DNA of 64,000 nucleotides, from contig NZ_VFQF01000001.1 in the NCBI RefSeq assembly GCF_006717145.1, positions 1,736,001 through 1,800,000 of the forward strand, in the 5' to 3' direction. Below the pieces are notes generated by a model, which saw only the letters and a list, made by a program, of their open reading frames with translations, did not search any database and was not told the DNA's origin. Below, one piece after another: positions 26,141 to 35,024 of this stretch; the stretch's first letter is position 1, and every line of letters begins with the position of its first letter. A program made the position numbers and the translations under genes. The DNA is from Humibacillus xanthopallidus. GTDB taxonomy: Bacteria > Actinomycetota > Actinomycetes > Actinomycetales > Dermatophilaceae.

Positions 26141-26485
26141 ATGGCGCGCTACGAGATGGACCGCGACGGGGTCGCCTCGGTGAGAGCCGCGGTCAGCGGC
26201 GATCCCGCCCTCCTGCGCGAGGCAGCCCAGGTGGTTGCCGCGGCGTCGGCGACGGCCCGGTGCGGCGTGGGCTCGGGCCAGCCGCAGCTGGCCGCCGAGC
26301 TCGACCGCTTCCGGCTCGTGCACGCCCGGCTCCTCGACGCCATGGCCGATGCGGTCGCGGCGCTCTGCGGGGGGATTGACCTCGCGGTGCGAGGCGACCG
26401 CGAGACCGAGCTCACGGCGGCCGCAGCTCTCGGGTCGCTCGCTGGTGCGCACGGTCGTGCCGCAGTGGTGAGGGCGCGAGCGTGA
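26141..26485 (+). CDS. Small helical EspC-like protein of the toxin cassette
   Basis: A 114-residue Ala-rich, all-helical protein with no signal peptide. LLREAAQVVAAASATAR, QLAAELDRFRLVHARLLDAM and ADAVAALCGGIDLAVRG give the helix-turn-helix look of EspC/WXG100-type partners of type VII secretion substrates. The similarity is of pattern, not sequence. Its stop overlaps the GTG of the large toxin gene (GTGA), so the two are made together. ATG 26141 follows TAGGGT by six bases, giving a leaderless start for the whole cassette. Confidence 0.65.
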   Translation: MARYEMDRDGVASVRAAVSGDPALLREAAQVVAAASATARCGVGSGQPQLAAELDRFRLVHARLLDAMADAVAALCGGIDLAVRGDRETELTAAAALGSLAGAHGRAAVVRARA

Positions 26486-29277
26486 GTCGCGCCCACTCCC
26501 CCGGCGCCGGCGGGTCGGTCTCGGGGGCCGGCGCCCTGCCCGCACCCCCCGGCGACGCCGCCGTCCTGCGAAGTGCGGCCGTGAGGCTGCGGCGCGCGGA
26601 GCAGACGGCCCGTGCCACCGTCAGCCTGCGCGGCCGGCTGGTCACCGTCCTGCCTCAGGTCTGGTCCGGGCCAGCGGCCGACGCGGCCGTGGCCGAGTCG
26701 GCGGAGCTGGTGCAGCGGTGCACCTCGGCAGTGGGCAGGCTGACGGAGGCGGCTGTCGCCCTCGAGCGCTGCGCCGGTGCGCTCGAGCAGAGCCAGCATG
26801 CGGTGCGCGCCCTCCAGCACGAGTGGGACCGTGCGACCGAGGCGCACGAGCACACGGTCGCAGCCGTCCGCCTTCGCGTGGGGGCAGACCTCGACGCCGG
26901 CCGGTTGCTCGCGCGACTCCACGAGGAGCGGCAGGCAGTCACGGCACGCCTGTCGCGTCGGCACGCCGAGCTGGTCGAGGAGCTGGACCGGGCTGCTCTC
27001 CGGGCGACGGCTGCCCTCGCCTCCCTCAATGACGAGGGGCTGCCACGGAGCCTCGACCCGCATCCGACGTCGTTGCGCGACAGGCTGGTTCACGGCCTGC
27101 CCATCGCCAGTGGAGCTGCGCGCGCGTCCGACGTCAGGGCGTCCGCCATGGCCGGGGCAGCAGAGGCGAGGCGACTGCTCGGTCGGGGCGCCGGATCCGT
27201 GACGCCGCCCGAGGTGGGCGACCTCGTGCACACCCTCCAGGAGCACCGCGGCGACCCCCTCTATGCACAGGCCCTCGTCGAGGAGGTCGGCGTCGACGGC
27301 GTCAACCGGCTCGTGGTGCTGCTCGGTGACGCCTCCGCCACCACCGGTGTCGACCTGACCCGGCAGGCGGTCGGTGAACTGGGCTTTGTGCTGCTCACGG
27401 CCGTTGCGCCCACGGGATCGGGGGGTCGTGATGCCCGCACCGCTCGACAGGTGGAGTCCGCCGCGGCCCTGCTGCGCGACGACCTCGTTGCGTCGATGGG
27501 CAAGGTCGTCGGCAACGACGCCACACGGAGCCGCGTCACCGGCTACTGGGCCGTCGGGCAGCTCGTCGTCGGCGCGCGCCTGTCCGGGTGGTCGGTGCCC
27601 CTCCCGACGGCCCTCCTCGCTCGTCTCGCAGCAGGGACCGCCTCCGCCGAGATCGGCGAGACGCGCGACGACGACGCCGAGCGCGTGCACGGCAGCAGCG
27701 CCGACACCGGAGGCCACCGTTTCGCATCGCTGTTCGATGACGCCGACGTGACCGGCGATGCGCTGCACACCCTCCTCGCCGAGGTCGGAGACGACCGGGA
27801 AGAAGTCGCCGAGCTGCTCTCCACTCCCGTGGACGGCCACGGGCTGACGAACTCGCGCGGTGGTCAGCTCGTCCTGGCCGAGGCCCTGGCCCGTCGGTGG
27901 GTCACCTACCAGGCGAGCACGTCGGCGACCCACCCCGATCTCTCCCTCGCGACGAGCGCCGACCTCACCCGGCTCATGGCGGCGGCCGGCGGCGCCAGCG
28001 AGACGGCGGCCGCCCTGCGGGCCCGGGTCATGAGCGAGATCGGTCGCATCAACTCCTTTGCGCAGCAGGAGCATTCGACGACCGCCGTCTACGAGAGCAG
28101 CACCGCAGCGCTTGAGTCGGCCGCCGTCGACTGGGTCATCGCCATGCCGGATGCCATCGACCTCGCGCTGCGGCGGACCGATGTCATCGCGGTCGACTCC
28201 TGGACCGTGAAGGTCAGCGAGGGCTACCAGCCCCTCCTGCGGCTCGACGAGCTGAGCGGGCTCGTCGGCGCCTTCGCCGTCGGCGTCGACACGACCCGGG
28301 CCGGCAAGGCGCCCGCTGCCGGCTACCGGAGGCTCATCGACGCAGAGCTCGGGCGGGGCGCACTCCTCGCCCGGGCTGCGCGAGAGTCCGGCGTCGGCGG
28401 CCTGGCGCTCGGACCGTCCCTCGACCTGCCGCTCGACCGGTTGGCCGCCCGGGTCGGCTACTTCGAGCAGTCGGCCTCGGCTGCTCTCGTCACGGTGGCA
28501 CGACGACAGGATGCCGCCAACCTCTCCATGTGGCGCACCCTGGCCGAGGCCAAGGCGCTCGCCGTCGCCTGGCGCGAAGGGCCGAAGGCGTTGGGCTCGG
28601 CGCTCGTCACCCTCGTGTCGGGAGACACCAACCGCACCGCCGAGGACGACCTCGCGATCTCGCTCATCCGCTCCGACATCGAGCTCGAGCAGACAAGGGT
28701 CGACGAGCAGCGCACGGCCACACTCACATCGGCGCTCGAGGCCCTGCGGTCAGGGGCCGGCGGCGGCCCGGTTCCGACCGCCACGCTCCTGGCCGCCGGC
28801 GCCCGACGAGCACCCGCGCTGGCCACGAGCGACCAGCTCATCGGTGTGCGGCGTCAAGAGCACCTCGACGCCCTCGCCCTCGTGCTGGACGACCGGATCT
28901 CGCCGCGGCACGAAGTGCTCGCCTCCAAGGCCCCGGCGCCGGAGGCGCACGAGCTCTACACGGCCGAGAGACTGCGCCGCGCCGGCTTCACGGTCGACTT
29001 CCTTCCTCGCGCCGACGACGCGAAGTCACCGGACGCCCTCATCGGTGGTGAGACCTGGGAGTTCAAGGCTCCCTTCGGCAGTGGCTCCGGCACCATCACC
29101 CAGGCGGTGAGGTACGCCCGCGAGCAGTCACCGCGAGTCGTCATCGACCTCGCCCGATGTCCCCTCGCCGTGGAGGAGGCGGTGCGGCAGGTCGACGCGG
29201 CACTGCGTCGCTACGATCGCCTCGACGTCGTGCTCGTCATCACCCGCGACGGCGAGATCCTGGAGAGAAGACCCTGA
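26482..29277 (+). CDS. Large WXG-type toxin with C-terminal CdiA-like tRNase domain
   Basis: A 931-residue protein. The N-terminal helical part (about 25-175) has VWSGPAADAAVAESAEL with W61-S-G63, as in WXG100-type secretion domains, and long coiled helices. Residues about 190-800 match nothing I recognise. The C-terminal 111 residues (821-931) look like the CdiA C-terminal tRNA-nuclease family: E824 in HELYTAERLRRAGF, D851 in KSPDALIGG and E860-F-K862 in ETWEFKAP form a PD-(D/E)xK-like set. SPRVVIDLARC, EAVRQVDAALRR and VVLVITRDGEILE follow as in that family. No signal peptide, so export by a type VII-like route is inferred. A small gene one base downstream is the likely immunity gene. Confidence 0.75.
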   Translation: MSRAHSPGAGGSVSGAGALPAPPGDAAVLRSAAVRLRRAEQTARATVSLRGRLVTVLPQVWSGPAADAAVAESAELVQRCTSAVGRLTEAAVALERCAGALEQSQHAVRALQHEWDRATEAHEHTVAAVRLRVGADLDAGRLLARLHEERQAVTARLSRRHAELVEELDRAALRATAALASLNDEGLPRSLDPHPTSLRDRLVHGLPIASGAARASDVRASAMAGAAEARRLLGRGAGSVTPPEVGDLVHTLQEHRGDPLYAQALVEEVGVDGVNRLVVLLGDASATTGVDLTRQAVGELGFVLLTAVAPTGSGGRDARTARQVESAAALLRDDLVASMGKVVGNDATRSRVTGYWAVGQLVVGARLSGWSVPLPTALLARLAAGTASAEIGETRDDDAERVHGSSADTGGHRFASLFDDADVTGDALHTLLAEVGDDREEVAELLSTPVDGHGLTNSRGGQLVLAEALARRWVTYQASTSATHPDLSLATSADLTRLMAAAGGASETAAALRARVMSEIGRINSFAQQEHSTTAVYESSTAALESAAVDWVIAMPDAIDLALRRTDVIAVDSWTVKVSEGYQPLLRLDELSGLVGAFAVGVDTTRAGKAPAAGYRRLIDAELGRGALLARAARESGVGGLALGPSLDLPLDRLAARVGYFEQSASAALVTVARRQDAANLSMWRTLAEAKALAVAWREGPKALGSALVTLVSGDTNRTAEDDLAISLIRSDIELEQTRVDEQRTATLTSALEALRSGAGGGPVPTATLLAAGARRAPALATSDQLIGVRRQEHLDALALVLDDRISPRHEVLASKAPAPEAHELYTAERLRRAGFTVDFLPRADDAKSPDALIGGETWEFKAPFGSGSGTITQAVRYAREQSPRVVIDLARCPLAVEEAVRQVDAALRRYDRLDVVLVITRDGEILERRP

Positions 29278-29278
29278 G

Positions 29279-29599
29279 ATGTCCGGATGGATGATCAACA
29301 TCGATCTGCCCCTCGAGATCGTGCAGCAGATCCTCGAGGCCCTTCCGGAGGGTCAGGTCAAGGGCTTCGCCGAGGGCTTCAGCGTGACGTTCGCGGATGG
29401 TGTGGTCGCCTACGGCTCCGACGCCGAGCCCGATGCCGGCACCGACATCGTCGTCAAGGGACCAGCCGCCACGAGGCAGTGGCAGCTCTATCGTCACCTG
29501 GAGAGTGAGAGTCCCAACGACGTCGTGCTCTGGATGATGAACGATGGAGCCGTCTTCGTGGCGGGCCGGGGCACGACTGCCGCCGAGCTGGGGCTCTGA
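29279..29599 (+). CDS. Probable immunity protein of the toxin cassette
   Basis: A 106-residue acidic protein without signal peptide: MINIDLPLEIVQQILEALPE, FAEGFSVTFADGVVAYGSD, VVLWMMNDGAVFVAG. No family is recognised. It starts one base after the toxin stop (TGAGATG), the usual place of an immunity gene. That order, its size and its charge opposite to a nuclease are the reasons for the call. No function is shown by motif. Confidence 0.55.
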   Translation: MSGWMINIDLPLEIVQQILEALPEGQVKGFAEGFSVTFADGVVAYGSDAEPDAGTDIVVKGPAATRQWQLYRHLESESPNDVVLWMMNDGAVFVAGRGTTAAELGL

Positions 29600-29662
29600 C
29601 CCTCGGGCGCCTCTGAACGGCCTGACACCGGGTCCGGAGCCGGCACGGATAGCCTCGGGTGC

Positions 29663-30463
29663 ATGGCGAGCTCTCGGCCCTACCTGGCGCGCACCCCTGT
29701 GGCCCTGGCTCACCGTGGCGGCGCCCTCTATGCGCCCAACGTGGGGCTCGAGAACACCCTGACGGCGTTCGGCCGCGCCGTCGCGCTCGGCTACACGCAC
29801 CTCGAGACCGACGTCCACCTGACGAGGGACGGGCGCCTCATTGCCTTCCACGACACGCGGCTCGACCGCGTGAGCGACCTCGCCGGCCGCATCCGTGACC
29901 TGTCCTGGGACGAGGTCCGCCGAGCCCGTCTCGGGCCGGGGCCCGAGCACGACCGGGTGCCGCTCCTCGCCGAGGTCGTCGGGGCCTTCCCCGACACCTG
30001 CCTCAACATCGATCTCAAGGCGCCCGCCACCGCCGGTCCGTTGTGGGAGCTCATCCAGGAGCACGGTCTGCAGGACCGGGTCTGCGTCGGCTCCTTCCAT
30101 CAGCGGCACCTGTCGGAGTTCCGCCGGCTCTCGCGCGGTCGCGTCGTCACCGCAGCGGGTGTCCCGGGCACCGCGCTGCTGCGCTTCTCGCCCCGCTGGC
30201 TGACGGCGATGCTCCACACCCCGGCCGAGGTGCTCCAGGTGCCGCCGTCGGTGCCGGTGCGCGGGCGCCGGCTCGAGCTCACCACCGAGCGCTTCATCGA
30301 GTCGGCCCACCGGCACGGCAAGCAGGTGCACGTGTGGACGATCGACGACGCGTCCGAGATGCGCCGTCTGCTCGACCTCGGCGTCGACGGCCTCGTCAGC
30401 GACCGCATCGACGTGCTCAAGGAGGTCCTCCTCGAGCGCGGTCAGTGGACGGGCGCTCCCTGA
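29663..30463 (+). CDS. Glycerophosphodiester phosphodiesterase
   Basis: A 266-residue GDPD-family enzyme that splits glycerophosphodiesters to glycerol-3-phosphate and an alcohol. Visible: LAHRGGALYAPNVGLENTLTAF (catalytic His and metal Glu), HLETDVHLTRDGRLIAFHD (metal residues and second His), and CLNIDLKAP. C-terminal VHVWTIDDASEMRRLLDLGVDGLVSDR fits. No signal peptide, so cytoplasmic. ATG 29663 lies seven bases after TAGCCT (leaderless type). Confidence 0.94.
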   Translation: MASSRPYLARTPVALAHRGGALYAPNVGLENTLTAFGRAVALGYTHLETDVHLTRDGRLIAFHDTRLDRVSDLAGRIRDLSWDEVRRARLGPGPEHDRVPLLAEVVGAFPDTCLNIDLKAPATAGPLWELIQEHGLQDRVCVGSFHQRHLSEFRRLSRGRVVTAAGVPGTALLRFSPRWLTAMLHTPAEVLQVPPSVPVRGRRLELTTERFIESAHRHGKQVHVWTIDDASEMRRLLDLGVDGLVSDRIDVLKEVLLERGQWTGAP

Positions 30464-30498
30464 CGCCGCAGCCGCGTGCGGTGGCCCGGGTGAGCTCC

Positions 30499-30533
30499 CC
30501 GGCCGGTGCACGTGGACCCGGCCGGACGGCATA
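30499..30533. repeat. Hairpin plus GTATGCCG element after the phosphodiesterase gene
   Basis: CCGGCCGG occurs at 30499-30506 and 30518-30525 and can pair. The second arm is part of a minus-strand copy TATGCCGTCCGGCCGGG (30517-30533). It lies in a convergent gap and may act as terminator. Confidence 0.65.
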
Positions 30534-30564
30534 GGGGATCGGCGCCCGTGATCGCAGCCCGCCG

Positions 30565-31218
30565 TCAGCGCACGAGGACGTGGCCGCGCGAGGTGCTGAG
30601 CCTCGTCCACCGCCCGTGGGCGGCGACGGCGGCCTGCTCACCGGGCGCGGTGAAGCCGAGCACGTGCGCGCCGAAGGCGAGCCCGGCCGCGATCGGCGGC
30701 ACCGTGTCGCTCATCGAGGACCACACGCGCCGGCGAAGCGCAGCGACTGCCTGACCGCCCGCGCCGTCGGGCGTTCCCTCAGCGACTTGCGAGATGCCTT
30801 GTCGCGCAATGGAGTCGACGTCCTCGCACATGAGGGCGCCCACGGGCTCCCACCCTTCGCGCGGCGCGGCCAGCGCGGCCCATGCCACGCGCACCTCGGC
30901 AGGCGGCACACTCAGAGTGCTCGTGGTGACATCGGCGCGGGCGAGCCGGTCCGACACCGCCGCGAGCGCCACCGTCGCGTCGACGGTGCCCTCCGGGTCG
31001 ACGGTGGCGACGCGCACGACGCGCAGCCCGAGGACCGTTCCCTCGCCGAGGAGTCCGGTCCCCTCGAGCACGGCGACCGTCGTCACGAGGAGCGGCCCCA
31101 TGAGCTGGAGGCGGACCGCTCCGTCTGGGTTGGCCTGCTTGGCCCGGCCGACGAAGGTGGCGAGGTCTGCGAGCGCTCGGGGGCTGCCGAGGTCGATCTC
31201 GGTCACGGCGGGCGCCAC
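30565..31218 (-). CDS. Conserved actinobacterial hypothetical protein
   Basis: A 217-residue protein with no membrane segment or signal. VTEIDLGSPRALADLATFVGRA at the start and GLRVVRVATVDPEGTVDATVALAAVSDRLA in the middle are conserved-looking, but I do not recognise a named domain. It begins three bases after the stop of the thioesterase gene, so the two form an operon and may share a pathway. GTG 31218 gives MAPAVTEID; an internal GTG at VTEID is an alternative. Confidence 0.7.
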   Translation of the reverse strand: MAPAVTEIDLGSPRALADLATFVGRAKQANPDGAVRLQLMGPLLVTTVAVLEGTGLLGEGTVLGLRVVRVATVDPEGTVDATVALAAVSDRLARADVTTSTLSVPPAEVRVAWAALAAPREGWEPVGALMCEDVDSIARQGISQVAEGTPDGAGGQAVAALRRRVWSSMSDTVPPIAAGLAFGAHVLGFTAPGEQAAVAAHGRWTRLSTSRGHVLVR

Positions 31219-31221
31219 TGG

Positions 31222-31707
31222 TCACCGCCGCCTGCGGCGGAAGGGAGCCGCGCCGCCGACGTGCTCGAGGACGGAGGCGCGCTCGTCGGGTCGCATGCGA
31301 CGGGGCATCGCGGTGCGGAAGTCGTAGAGGGCGAGCTCGGTCTCCGCGACGGCGTAGATCGTGCCCTCGGGGCCGTCTCCCACGCCGTCGGGGTCGGTGA
31401 CGATGTAGGCGATGTCGAAGCCCGCGCCACCGACGCGCGAGACCCAGAGCTGGATCTCCACGGGCTCGTGCCGGAAGCCGAGCGGTCGGCGGTACTCGAT
31501 CTCGTGCCGCGACACGAGCACGCCCTCCTCGAGCAGCGAGCGGTCGGTCGCTCCCCCGGCCTCGAACCAGTCGCGGAAGGCGATGACACGCGCATCCTCG
31601 AGCAGACGCAGGAACTGCACGTTGTTGATGTGCGCATAGGCATCCATGTCGGACCAGCGCAGTGCCACCTGCGCGGCGTACGGCGTGTGGTCGGCCGGGT
31701 CAGTCAT
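31222..31707 (-). CDS. 4HBT-type hotdog acyl-CoA thioesterase
   Basis: A 161-residue hotdog-fold thioesterase: RWSDMDAYAHINNVQFLRLLEDAR carries the Asp of the 4-hydroxybenzoyl-CoA thioesterase group, followed by VSRHEIEYRRPLGFRHEPVEIQLWV. It should hydrolyse an acyl-CoA; the acyl group is unknown. ATG 31707 has AAGGA eight bases upstream. First gene of a two-gene unit, divergent from the RecQ-like helicase gene. Confidence 0.9.
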   Translation of the reverse strand: MTDPADHTPYAAQVALRWSDMDAYAHINNVQFLRLLEDARVIAFRDWFEAGGATDRSLLEEGVLVSRHEIEYRRPLGFRHEPVEIQLWVSRVGGAGFDIAYIVTDPDGVGDGPEGTIYAVAETELALYDFRTAMPRRMRPDERASVLEHVGGAAPFRRRRR

Positions 31708-31723
31708 GGGCCCATCCTTCCAG

Positions 31724-31783
31724 CCTGTCCACACCCCCGCCGACCGAGGCGCGGGTGTGGACAGGCGGGGGTATGCCGTCCGG
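31724..31783. promoter_or_regulatory. 13-bp inverted repeat and GTATGCCG element between divergent genes
   Basis: CCTGTCCACACCC (31724-31736) and GGGTGTGGACAGG (31753-31765) form a perfect dyad with a 16-base centre in the divergent promoter region. An exact GTATGCCGTCCGG follows at 31771-31783, just before the -10 of the helicase gene (TAGGTT, 31803-31808). It may be an operator or a hairpin. Confidence 0.6.
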
Positions 31784-31814
31784 TGTCGTCGGGGGCGCCA
31801 CGTAGGTTGGGTGC

Positions 31815-33944
31815 ATGTCGAGCTCCCCCACCGCCCCCGCCATGGTCGACCTGCGCGAGCGCGCCACCGCGGCGCTGCGGCGCCTCGTCGGCCGCGACGA
31901 CGTCGACTTCCGTGACGGGCAGCTCGAGGCCATCTCAGAGCTCGTCGAGGGTCGACGCCGCGTGCTCGTCGTCCAACGCACGGGGTGGGGCAAGTCGGCG
32001 GTCTACTTCGTCGCCATCGCGCTGCGTCGGGCCGAGGGCGCCGGTCCGACGGTCATCGTCAGCCCGCTGCTCGCCCTCATGCGCGACCAGATCGCCGCGG
32101 CCGAGCGCGCTGGCATCCGTGCCGTGACGCTCAACTCGACCAATGCCGACGAGTGGGGTGCCGTCTCCGGGGCGCTGGCCCGAGGCGAGGTCGACGTGCT
32201 GCTCGTCAGCCCCGAGCGGCTCAACAACCCGCGGTTCCGCGACGAGCAGCTGCCGGCGCTCGCCGAGTCGTGCGGCCTGCTCGTCGTCGACGAGGCCCAC
32301 TGCATCAGTGACTGGGGGCACGACTTCCGGCCCGACTACCGACGCATCCGCGACCTGCTGACGACCCTGCCCGAGCGCACGCCCGTGCTCGCGACGACGG
32401 CGACCGCGAACGCCCGGGTCGTCACCGACGTCGTCGAGCAGCTCGGTGCCGGAGGCCGCGACGTGCTGACGCTGCGCGGGCCGCTCGCACGCGCCTCCCT
32501 GCGTCTCGGTGTGCTGCCCCTCGCTGCGCCCGAGCAGCGGCTCGCCTGGCTCATCGCCCACCTCGCCGACCTGCCGGGCTCGGGCATCGTCTACGCCCTC
32601 ACGGTGGCGGCGGCCGAGGACGTCGCCGTGGCGCTGCGTGAGGCCGGCCATGCCGTCGCGGCCTACACGGGGCGCACCGAGACCTCCGAGCGGGTGCGGC
32701 TCGAGACGGCCCTGCGCGACAACGAGGTCAAGGCGCTCGTCGCCACGTCGGCGCTCGGCATGGGCTTCGACAAGCCCGACCTCGGCTTCGTGCTCCACCT
32801 CGGCGCGCCGAGCTCGCCGGTGGCCTACTACCAGCAGGTGGGCCGAGCCGGCCGGGCCACCGAGCGCGCCGATGTGCTCCTCATGCCGGGACCGGAGGAC
32901 AAGGACATCTGGCGCTACTTCGCCTCGGCGTCCATGCCGCGGCAGGACCAGGCCGATGCCGTGCTGCGGGCACTCGCCGAGGCGGGGCGGCCGCTGTCGA
33001 CCGTCGCCCTCGAGTCGATCGTCGACGTGCGCCGCACCCGTCTCGAGCTGCTCCTCAAGGTGCTCGACGTCGACGGGGCCGTGCAGCGGGTGCCGGGCGG
33101 CTGGAGGGCGACCGGTGCATCGTGGACCTACGACGCCGAGCGCTACGACCGGGTGAGCGAGGCTCGCGAGCGCGAGCAGCAGCTCATGGTCGACTACGAG
33201 CGCACCGGGGAGTGCCGCATGGCGTTCCTGCAGGAGTGCCTCGACGACGACACCGCAGAGCCGTGCGGTCGCTGCGACCGCTGCGTCACCCCGTGGTTCG
33301 ACACGACCATCCCCGAGGCTGCGGTCAACACGGCGAGATCACGCCTCGAGCGGCCGGGTGTCGTGCTCGACACCCGCGCCCAGTGGCCCACGGGCATGGA
33401 CCGGCTCGGCGTGCCGCTCAAGGGCAAGATCGCGCCCGCCATCGCCATGGACGAGGGTCGCGCGGTGGCACGCCTGTCCGACCTCGGCTGGGGCCAGCGG
33501 CTGCGCGAACTGCTCCGGGGGCCCGACCGCGTGGTGCCGGCCGAGGTGGTGCGGGCCTGCGTCGACGTGCTCGCCGGCTGGGGGTGGCAGGAGCGTCCGG
33601 TGGCCATCGTGTCGATCCCCTCCCGGCGGCGTCCCGAGCTCGTCGGCTCCCTGGCTGCCGGACTCGGTGAGCTCGGGCGCCTGCCCTACCTCGGGGCCCT
33701 CGACCTCGTCGAGGGCGGTCCCGTGGGTGAGCCCGGCGGCAACAGCGCCTTCCGGCTGGCGAATGTCTGGGGTCGCCTCGCGGTGGGTCCCGACCTCGCC
33801 GAGCGGCTGCGCGGCATACCGGGGCCGGTCCTGCTCGTCGACGACGTCGCCGACTCCCGGTGGACCCTCACCGTGTGTGCGGGCCTGCTGCGCGAGGCAG
33901 GTGCGCCGGGAGTCCTCCCGCTCGTCCTCGCCCAGGAGGCCTGA
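31815..33944 (+). CDS. RecQ-family DNA helicase with C-terminal phosphoribosyltransferase-like domain
   Basis: A 709-residue protein. Helicase motifs: QRTGWGKSAVYF (Walker A, about 53-64), VVDEAHCISDWGHDFRPDYR (DExH and RecQ aromatic loop), ATSALGMGFDKPDL and QQVGRAGRATERAD (motifs V and VI). A four-Cys zinc site follows (ECRMAFLQEC, then CGRCDRC). Instead of RQC/HRDC domains the last about 200 residues look like a PRTase-type fold, with VLLVDDVADSRWTLTVCAGL as PRPP-like loop. It should unwind DNA 3'-5' in repair. ATG 31815 is six bases after TAGGTT (leaderless type). Confidence 0.9.
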   Translation: MSSSPTAPAMVDLRERATAALRRLVGRDDVDFRDGQLEAISELVEGRRRVLVVQRTGWGKSAVYFVAIALRRAEGAGPTVIVSPLLALMRDQIAAAERAGIRAVTLNSTNADEWGAVSGALARGEVDVLLVSPERLNNPRFRDEQLPALAESCGLLVVDEAHCISDWGHDFRPDYRRIRDLLTTLPERTPVLATTATANARVVTDVVEQLGAGGRDVLTLRGPLARASLRLGVLPLAAPEQRLAWLIAHLADLPGSGIVYALTVAAAEDVAVALREAGHAVAAYTGRTETSERVRLETALRDNEVKALVATSALGMGFDKPDLGFVLHLGAPSSPVAYYQQVGRAGRATERADVLLMPGPEDKDIWRYFASASMPRQDQADAVLRALAEAGRPLSTVALESIVDVRRTRLELLLKVLDVDGAVQRVPGGWRATGASWTYDAERYDRVSEAREREQQLMVDYERTGECRMAFLQECLDDDTAEPCGRCDRCVTPWFDTTIPEAAVNTARSRLERPGVVLDTRAQWPTGMDRLGVPLKGKIAPAIAMDEGRAVARLSDLGWGQRLRELLRGPDRVVPAEVVRACVDVLAGWGWQERPVAIVSIPSRRRPELVGSLAAGLGELGRLPYLGALDLVEGGPVGEPGGNSAFRLANVWGRLAVGPDLAERLRGIPGPVLLVDDVADSRWTLTVCAGLLREAGAPGVLPLVLAQEA

Positions 33945-33999
33945 GCGGGATCGGGCAGGGAGTCTTCGGCGGGGGCAGCGGCCTCGGTAAGGTCACCTC

Positions 34000-34974
34000 G
34001 TGACCGACGACTCCCCCGCACTGTCGCCCATCGACGACCTGCTCGACGTGCTCGACCTCAAGGACGTCGGCACCGCGCAGATCTCCGTGACCGACGTCGC
34101 TGGCCGCGACGCGGCGGAGTCCATCGGTGCGTCGTCGGCACGGGTCTTCGAGGGCCGCAGCCAGAAGATGCCGCACGGCCGGGTCTTCGGCGGTCAGGTT
34201 CTCGCGCAATGCGTCATGGCCGCAGGCCTGACGGTGCGGGGCGCCGGCGGAGTCGGAGACCTCGGCGCCGATGACACCGCACGGCCCATCCACTCCCTGC
34301 ACGGCTACTTCATGCGCCCTGGCGACGACACCTTGCCGATCCGCTTCGCCGTGGAGGAGATGCGTGACGGCAACTCCTTCTCGACCCGACGGGTGCACGC
34401 CGTGCAGAAGGGCGCCCCCATCATGTCGATGGTGTGCTCGTTCCAGGTGCGCGCCGGAGGCCTGAACCACCAGGACCCGGCGCCACAGGTGCCCTCGCCG
34501 GAGGACGTTCGCTCGCTCGCCGAGGCCTTCCGCGGGGTCGATCACCCCGGCGCTCGGCACATCGCCGAGGCCCGCCCGATCGAGCTCCGGCCGGTCGAAG
34601 GCAACCTCTTCGTGGATGCGGGACCCGAGCAGGTCGCGAGCAACCACGTGTGGATGCGCGCCGTCGACCGCCTGCCCGACGACCCGCTGCTGCACGCGGC
34701 CGTGCTCGCCTATGCCAGCGACTACTCGCTCCTCGAGCCAGTGCTGCGCCGCCACGGCCTCGTCTGGACGGACCGCCGCCTGCGGGTGGCCAGCCTCGAC
34801 CACTCCATGTGGTTCCACCGCGACGCCCGCGCCGACGACTGGCTCCTCTACGCGCAGGAGTCGCCCTCTGCCATCAGCGGCCGGGGCCTCGCCATCGGCC
34901 ACATGTTCTCCCGTGAGGGCGTCCTCGTCGCGACGACGGCCCAGGAGGGCATGGTCCGGGTCAAGCAGTCCTGA
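34000..34974 (+). CDS. tesB: Acyl-CoA thioesterase II
   Basis: A 324-residue double-hotdog thioesterase: RVFGGQVLAQCVMAAG (about 63-78), SLHGYFMRPGD, VEEMRDGNSFSTRRVHAVQKG, and in the second half LASLDHSMWFHRD-like RVASLDHSMWFHR with YAQESPSA. It hydrolyses medium- and long-chain acyl-CoAs. GTG 34000 stands six bases after TAAGGT, a leaderless start. Convergent with treZ across a repeat array. Confidence 0.95.
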   Translation: MTDDSPALSPIDDLLDVLDLKDVGTAQISVTDVAGRDAAESIGASSARVFEGRSQKMPHGRVFGGQVLAQCVMAAGLTVRGAGGVGDLGADDTARPIHSLHGYFMRPGDDTLPIRFAVEEMRDGNSFSTRRVHAVQKGAPIMSMVCSFQVRAGGLNHQDPAPQVPSPEDVRSLAEAFRGVDHPGARHIAEARPIELRPVEGNLFVDAGPEQVASNHVWMRAVDRLPDDPLLHAAVLAYASDYSLLEPVLRRHGLVWTDRRLRVASLDHSMWFHRDARADDWLLYAQESPSAISGRGLAIGHMFSREGVLVATTAQEGMVRVKQS

Positions 34975-35024
34975 CGACGACCCTCGACGGTCGCGAGCCC
35001 AGACAGAACACCTCACCCCCAAGA

